DNA from: Marinobacter sp. LQ44
Lineage (GTDB): Bacteria; Pseudomonadota; Gammaproteobacteria; Pseudomonadales; Oleiphilaceae
DNA: 64,000 bases
NCBI RefSeq assembly: GCF_001447155.2
Contig: NZ_CP014754.1
Location: 2,604,001 to 2,668,000, forward strand
Direction of reading: 5' to 3'
The notes under the pieces were generated by a model, which was given only the letters and a program-made list of their open reading frames with translations, had not been told where the DNA came from and searched no databases. Positions 59,948-64,000 of the stretch are shown here, one piece after another (the stretch's first letter is position 1; each line of letters starts with the position of its first letter). The position numbers and the translations under genes are program-made.

Positions 59948-61051
59948 TTAGTCCAGACCCATCGGGTCGTCGGTATCATCCCACTCCGGCTGGAAGTGCC
60001 GCTCGATAACGTCTTCGGGCACATCCGCTACCGACGGGTAGGACCATATCGGCGATCGGTCCTTATCGACCAGCAGCGCGCGAATGCCTTCCACCAGATC
60101 GGGGCGGCGCGTGCACTCCTGTGCCATGGCCAGCTCCATTCGGAAAACGTCTTTCAGGGACATTTGCTGAGCTTTGCGCAATTGATTCCACACCAGCCAG
60201 GCGGTGACCGGGCAGCCGTGCCGGAGCGTTTTCTGGCACGCTTGCCACCAGGGGTCGTCACTACCGGAAGCCAGCAACTGGTCCACCACCACCGGCAGCT
60301 CATCTCCTGCGCTGAGGCGCGCAATGGTCTGTTCGTGTTGCTCCAGGTGGCCGGTCGCCAGACCTCGATAATCCAGAGCTTCCAGTTGGTTGAGCAGCCG
60401 GAACAGACGGTTGTCATCTGCAGCGGCTTCACCAGTCCAGCGTTCATCCTGTAACCGCGACAGCAGCGTGTCGGTCTGTGCAGGCTCGATAACCAGGTCT
60501 GCCAGGCCCACCCGAAGTGCATCGCTGACGTTGAGCCGCGCTCCGGTCAGGCCCATGAACAGTCCCAGGCGCCCTGGCAGGCGGTTAAGGAACCAGCTGG
60601 CACCGACATCCGGAAACAGACCGATGCTGATCTCGGGCATGGCCAGGGTGACATCCGGGGTTACCAGGCGGTAGCGGCAGGCCGATAACAGGCCCAGCCC
60701 ACCCCCCATGACAATGCCGTGTGCCAGGCCGATGACCGGTTTTGGAAAACGGTGAACGCAGAAGTCCAGGCGGTATTCACGGGTAAAGAAGCGGGCCGGG
60801 GCCTCGGCGTCGCCCTGGCCTTTCAGGGCATCGTAGAGAGTACGGATGTTGCCGCCGGCGCAGAATGCGCGGTCACCAGCTCCCCGTAGCACCACCAGGC
60901 AGATCCGATCATCCTCGGCCCAGGCATCCAGGGCCTCCTGAGCCTGAATAATCATCTCTTCCGTCAATGCATTCAGGGTATCGGGTGAATTCAGTGTCAG
61001 CAGGCCAATATGGCCTTCCCGGCAAGGGAGTTCCTGAACCTCTACAGGCAT
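59948..61051 (-). CDS. Enoyl-CoA hydratase/3-hydroxyisobutyryl-CoA hydrolase family enzyme
   Basis: A protein of about 367 residues of the crotonase fold, most like 3-hydroxyisobutyryl-CoA hydrolase (valine breakdown). Oxyanion-hole blocks are FCAGGNIRTLYD (about 62-73) and GIVMGGGLGLL (about 111-121); the acidic residues lie in MPEISIGLFPDVGASWFL (about 138-155, key residues E, D). The long C-terminal part is also typical of HIBCH-type enzymes. ATG 61051 is chosen because GGAGAG lies seven bases upstream; an upstream TTG 18 bases away has no such site. Neighbours do not include other valine-pathway genes. Confidence 0.88.
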   Translation of the reverse strand: MPVEVQELPCREGHIGLLTLNSPDTLNALTEEMIIQAQEALDAWAEDDRICLVVLRGAGDRAFCAGGNIRTLYDALKGQGDAEAPARFFTREYRLDFCVHRFPKPVIGLAHGIVMGGGLGLLSACRYRLVTPDVTLAMPEISIGLFPDVGASWFLNRLPGRLGLFMGLTGARLNVSDALRVGLADLVIEPAQTDTLLSRLQDERWTGEAAADDNRLFRLLNQLEALDYRGLATGHLEQHEQTIARLSAGDELPVVVDQLLASGSDDPWWQACQKTLRHGCPVTAWLVWNQLRKAQQMSLKDVFRMELAMAQECTRRPDLVEGIRALLVDKDRSPIWSYPSVADVPEDVIERHFQPEWDDTDDPMGLD

Positions 61052-61179
61052 GAAGTGTCTCTCCGGCAATCACATTGTTCTGTTACAGGTCGCAGTTAGC
61101 GGTTTGTTCGTACTGTCCTTTACCCGGTCCGAGAGTAAAAGAGGACCATGGTCGCACGAATGTCCTTGATCTATCACAT

Positions 61180-61207
61180 TTGAGGCAGGGGCCGCCTGTG
61201 CTATAAG
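61180..61207 (+). promoter_or_regulatory. Candidate sigma-70 promoter of the cytochrome c gene
   Basis: TTGAGG (61180-61185) and TATAAG (61202-61207) are separated by 16 bases, a near-consensus pair about 70 bases before the cytochrome start. TTGATCTATCACA just upstream contains one half of an FNR/Anr-like site but lacks a good second half. Confidence 0.45.
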
Positions 61208-61276
61208 TGAAACCTGAATTACTGTCCGGCATCATCGCCGGTGAGTGAACGTTAAAACGATGAGAGGGTGAACACA

Positions 61277-61612
61277 ATGAATCTGAAGCACTTCGCAGTT
61301 GCTGGTCTGTTTGCGCTGGGCGCAGCCGCTCCGTTTGCGGCTGTTGCGGGCGATGCCGCTGCTGGCAAAGCCAAAGCTGCAGTCTGCGCCGCCTGCCACG
61401 GGCAAAACGGTATCTCCCAGATCCCGATGTACCCGAACCTGGCCGGTCAGAAAGAACAGTATTTGGTGGCTTCCATGAAGGCTTACAAGAACGGCCAGCG
61501 CCAGGGTGGTCAGGCTCCGGTGATGCAGGCTCAGGCTACTGGCCTGAGCGATGAAGACATCGCCAACCTGGCAGCCTACTACGCCAGCCTGCCGGCTGAC
61601 GGCGGCAAGTAA
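61277..61612 (+). CDS. Small class I cytochrome c (c4/c5/c553-like)
   Basis: A 111-residue periplasmic electron carrier. The signal peptide ([21 protein letters not shown]) is followed by the mature domain with the haem site CAACHG (about 37-42) and the axial Met probably in [10 protein letters not shown] near 84. Predicted mature size of about 90 residues is normal for the single-domain cytochromes of this group. ATG 61277 is chosen with GAGAGG upstream; a GTG nine bases earlier is less suitable. It probably shuttles electrons to terminal oxidases. A hairpin follows the stop. Confidence 0.92.
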   Translation: MNLKHFAVAGLFALGAAAPFAAVAGDAAAGKAKAAVCAACHGQNGISQIPMYPNLAGQKEQYLVASMKAYKNGQRQGGQAPVMQAQATGLSDEDIANLAAYYASLPADGGK

Positions 61613-61629
61613 GACTTCCTGCTGTGAAA

Positions 61630-61653
61630 GTGGTGCGGCTCAGGCCGCACCAC
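61630..61653. terminator. Hairpin at the convergent end of the cytochrome and ppnN genes
   Basis: GTGGTGCGGC (61630-61639) pairs perfectly with GCCGCACCAC (61644-61653) around a TCAG loop. The stop codon of ppnN (61640-61642) lies in the loop. No T-run follows, so it is a weaker terminator candidate. Confidence 0.5.
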
Positions 61654-63022
61654 TGACAATCCGGTAGCAGGGCCGATAGGCCGACGTGCCGGGCAGTTTC
61701 ATCCGGTTCTGCTCCACAAACTGCTCCAGCATGGCCTCCAGGGGCCGGATCAGCGTCGGATCACCGGCGATCTCAAACGGACCCTTCTCCTGGATCTGCC
61801 GGATACCACTCTCTTTGACGTTCCCCGCCACAATACCGCTGAACGCCTTGCGCAGATTTGCTGCCAGCAGGTGCACCGGCTGGTCTCTGTGCAGTTCCAG
61901 TGCTCGCATGTTGTCGTGATTCGGTTCAAACGGTAACTGGAACACCGGATCGATCTTCAGCATCCAGTTGAAATAATAGGCATCCTGCATGGCGCGCCGG
62001 AAGGTTTCCACGTCTTTCATGCCCTGCTTCATGGTTTGTGCCACCCGGCCAGGGTCATCAATGATGATCTCGTATTTGTTTGCAGCCTCATCACCCAGGG
62101 CGTTGCGGATGAACTTGTCGATCATCTCGAAATACTCGGCATTCTCCTTGCGCCCGGTGAAGACGACCGGGAAGGGCAGGTCGGCGTTGTCCGGGTGTAG
62201 CAGGATGCCCAGCAGGTACAGAATTTCTTCCGCAGTACCTACGCCACCTGGGAACACGATCACGCCGTGGCCGCAGCGGACAAAGGCCTCCAGGCGTTTT
62301 TCAATGTCTGGCATGATCACCAGCTCGTTCACGATTGGGTTTGGGGCTTCGGCGCCGATAATGCCCGGTTCGGTAATGCCGATGTAGCGGCCGTTCTTCA
62401 CCCGTTGCTTGGCGTGGCCGATGGTGGCCCCCTTCATCGGCCCCTTCATGGCACCAGGCCCACAGCCGGTACAGATGCTGAGCCCGCGCAGGCCCAACTG
62501 GTGACCCACATCTTTGCTGTATTGATACTCATCGTGGCTGATGGAGTGGCCGCCCCAGCACACCACGAGATCCGGCTGGCGACCCGCCTGCAGCACCCGG
62601 GCGTTGCGCAGAATATGGAACACCAGGTTGGTGATGTCTTCCGGATTGTCCCGGCGGAAACCCGCGACGGTGTTGGGGATGGAATGGCTATATACGATGT
62701 CCCGCAACACTGAAAACAGGTGCTCACGGATTGCCCGCAGCATTTCGCCATCCACGAAAGCGTGGCCGGGGGCGTTGATCAGCTCCAGTTTCAGGCCTCG
62801 GGGCTGGGGCACCAGGCGAACATCAAAATCGGCGTGGGCCTCCATCAATTCCTTACAGTCGTCGGTTTCAACGCCGGTGTTGAGCACGGCCAGGGCGCAC
62901 TGGCGGAACAGACGGTACAAGCCACCCTCGCTCTTGTCCTTGAGCCGGTTAACCTCGTGGTTGGAGAGGATTTCGAGGCTGCCCTCCGGGGAAACCAGGG
63001 CATTCATGGTGGGTTCGGTCAT
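61640..63022 (-). CDS. ppnN: Pyrimidine/purine nucleotide 5'-monophosphate nucleosidase
   Basis: A 460-residue protein of the PpnN (YgdH) family, which splits nucleoside monophosphates into base and ribose 5-phosphate and responds to (p)ppGpp. The LOG-family core holds GCGPGAMKGPMKGA (about 190-203) and the signature FPGGVGTAEEILYL (about 270-283; key residues PGG, GT, EE). N- and C-terminal regions flank the core, as in E. coli PpnN. I chose ATG 63022; the frame stays open 128 codons further upstream, but that part lacks protein-like character and overlaps the divergent thiI gene. The family length of about 454 fits this choice. Confidence 0.93.
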   Translation of the reverse strand: MTEPTMNALVSPEGSLEILSNHEVNRLKDKSEGGLYRLFRQCALAVLNTGVETDDCKELMEAHADFDVRLVPQPRGLKLELINAPGHAFVDGEMLRAIREHLFSVLRDIVYSHSIPNTVAGFRRDNPEDITNLVFHILRNARVLQAGRQPDLVVCWGGHSISHDEYQYSKDVGHQLGLRGLSICTGCGPGAMKGPMKGATIGHAKQRVKNGRYIGITEPGIIGAEAPNPIVNELVIMPDIEKRLEAFVRCGHGVIVFPGGVGTAEEILYLLGILLHPDNADLPFPVVFTGRKENAEYFEMIDKFIRNALGDEAANKYEIIIDDPGRVAQTMKQGMKDVETFRRAMQDAYYFNWMLKIDPVFQLPFEPNHDNMRALELHRDQPVHLLAANLRKAFSGIVAGNVKESGIRQIQEKGPFEIAGDPTLIRPLEAMLEQFVEQNRMKLPGTSAYRPCYRIVSGAA

Positions 63023-63143
63023 CGTTGATGGAGCTCCTGATGGTTTCGGCAATGACGGATTTTGAGCCACTCTGGCAAAAGGGTACACTAAGGCCTTTCT
63101 GCTTATTACGCTACCCGACGTTATTCCGATCAAAGACTTTTTT

Positions 63144-64000
63144 ATGAAACTGCTTATTCGTCCCGCCCCGGAAGTGGCCATCAAGAGTAAACCCGTTCGC
63201 CAGCAGCAAATGCGCCAGTTGCGGCAGAATATTCGTAAGTTGCTGTCCCGGCTGGACCCTGAGATTCGGGTGGACGGCAGTTGGGACCGGGTGGATGTGG
63301 AGGTGCCCGATGACCGCAGTCTTGAGGGCCCGGTCATCGATGAGCTGACCCGTATACCGGGGATTTCCACCATCCAGGAAATCGGCGTCTTCCCCTTTGT
63401 CGACATGGAGGATATCGGCGAAAAGGCGGTGCAGGCCTACGCAGACCGCCTTGCGGGCAAAACCTTTGCCGTGCGGGCCCGGCGCCATGGCAGTCATTCG
63501 TTCCGGTCCATTGATCTTGAACGCTCGGTGGGTGCCGCATTGCTCCAGGCTTCCGATGCCCGGGGCGTTGACCTGAAGAATCCGGACCTGGAAGTGCGGA
63601 TTGAGCTCAATGAGGAACAGTTCCATATCGCCCATCGCCGCCACGAAGGCCTGGGGGGCTACCCTCTGGGAACCGTGGAAACGGTAATGACCCTGGTGTC
63701 TGGGGGTTACGACTCTTCCGTCGCTGCCTACCTGATGATGCGCCGAGGTATCCGCAGCCACTTCCTGTTCTTCAATCTGGGCGGCACCGCCCACGAAGTG
63801 GGTGTGCGCCAGGTGGTGCATTACCTTTGGCAGCGGTATGGGGCCTCCCATGGCGTGAAGTTTATTTCGGTACCCTTTGAAGGTGTGGTCGCCGAGATCA
63901 TGCGGTCAGTGGATCACCGGCATTGGGGTGTGGTACTGAAGCGCCAGATGCTCAAAGCCGCGGCGGAAATTGCCCGGGACTACACTGCGACCGGTCTGGT
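63144..64000 (+). CDS. thiI: tRNA 4-thiouridine synthase (partial, cut by the window end)
   Basis: ThiI transfers sulfur to U8 of tRNA and in many species to the thiazole precursor of thiamine. The visible 285 codons show the N-terminal ferredoxin-like domain (MKLLIRPAPEVAIKSKPVR), the THUMP domain (about 60-165; FAVRARRHGSHSFRSIDLER is typical), and the start of the PP-loop ATPase with SGGYDSSVAAYLMMRRG near 186-202. No stop codon occurs before the window end, so the C-terminus (and whether a rhodanese domain is present) is not visible. It is divergent from ppnN with a gap of 121 bases. Confidence 0.95.
   Translation, partial: MKLLIRPAPEVAIKSKPVRQQQMRQLRQNIRKLLSRLDPEIRVDGSWDRVDVEVPDDRSLEGPVIDELTRIPGISTIQEIGVFPFVDMEDIGEKAVQAYADRLAGKTFAVRARRHGSHSFRSIDLERSVGAALLQASDARGVDLKNPDLEVRIELNEEQFHIAHRRHEGLGGYPLGTVETVMTLVSGGYDSSVAAYLMMRRGIRSHFLFFNLGGTAHEVGVRQVVHYLWQRYGASHGVKFISVPFEGVVAEIMRSVDHRHWGVVLKRQMLKAAAEIARDYTATGL

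Noticed and set aside
61165..61180. FNR/Anr box upstream of the cytochrome c gene
   Set aside because: Only one half (TTGAT) matches; the second half is poor, so I keep only the promoter as a weak call.
1..64000. tRNA, rRNA, CRISPR, transposase or phage genes
   Set aside because: I found no cloverleaf, repeat array, integrase or transposase motif on either strand.

Overview
The window is a high-GC chromosomal segment of a free-living gammaproteobacterium. Gene content and order (AcnA, PpnN next to ThiI, TmcA, a proteobacterial dedicated sortase system, DUF3422, DUF2288, DUF2237, OprF-like OmpA, and many GGDEF and HD-GYP proteins) point to Marinobacter or a close marine relative. This is inferred from protein families, since there is no rRNA gene to test it. 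I see no rRNA, tRNA, CRISPR array, transposase or prophage. Genes are tightly packed, with many 4-base start/stop overlaps, and almost no gap exceeds 300 bases. Layout: 1-5.6 kb holds an unrecognised membrane protein cut by the window edge, a very large exported ankyrin-repeat protein whose last 60 or so codons look displaced by a one-base frameshift, and a divergent unrecognised membrane protein. 5.7-9.1 kb holds a YtoQ-family protein, an exported ATP-dependent DNA ligase, an exported retropepsin-like protease-family protein, an alpha/beta hydrolase and a small unknown. 9.1-11.9 kb is a diguanylate cyclase with three solute-binding domains, damaged at its 5' end. 12.0-19.8 kb holds a DUF815 ATPase, then DUF3422, a histidine kinase and a response regulator on one strand, divergent from a VIT/vWA sortase substrate and its sortase on the other. 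19.8-25 kb holds small lipid and membrane genes, a signal-less OmpA domain, a rhomboid protease with a TPR-like tail and a zinc-finger membrane protein. 25.1-40.3 kb is a dense signalling block (HD-GYP regulator, MHYT hybrid kinase, PAS diguanylate cyclase, two related kinases, an Hpt-REC-GGDEF protein, a decayed REC-HDOD pseudogene and a lone receiver), interrupted only by acnA. 40.4-48.7 kb holds DUF2288, a LysO-type exporter, an orphan Tat lipoprotein binding protein coupled to a PhnD-like/PAS/GGDEF cyclase, an Na/Pi cotransporter, a second HD-GYP protein and TatD. 48.8-64 kb is mostly housekeeping: PPK2, DadA, a LasT/TrmJ-type RNA methyltransferase, a SAM methyltransferase, an OmpA porin, a UvrD-like helicase, DUF2237, TmcA, an ankyrin lipoprotein, an enoyl-CoA hydratase/HIBCH-type enzyme, a small cytochrome c, PpnN and the 5' part of ThiI. 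How they work together: four GGDEF proteins (all with a GG(D/E)EF signature and an RxxD inhibitory site) and two HD-GYP proteins make this a cyclic-di-GMP hub fed by sensors for small solutes, lipids or gases, and redox state. The sortase island is self-contained: sensor kinase, regulator, substrate and enzyme. Three loci look damaged (ankyrin tail near 940, diguanylate cyclase 5' end near 11840, REC-HDOD gene at 39.1-39.9 kb), so sensory and accessory genes appear to be decaying while housekeeping genes are intact.
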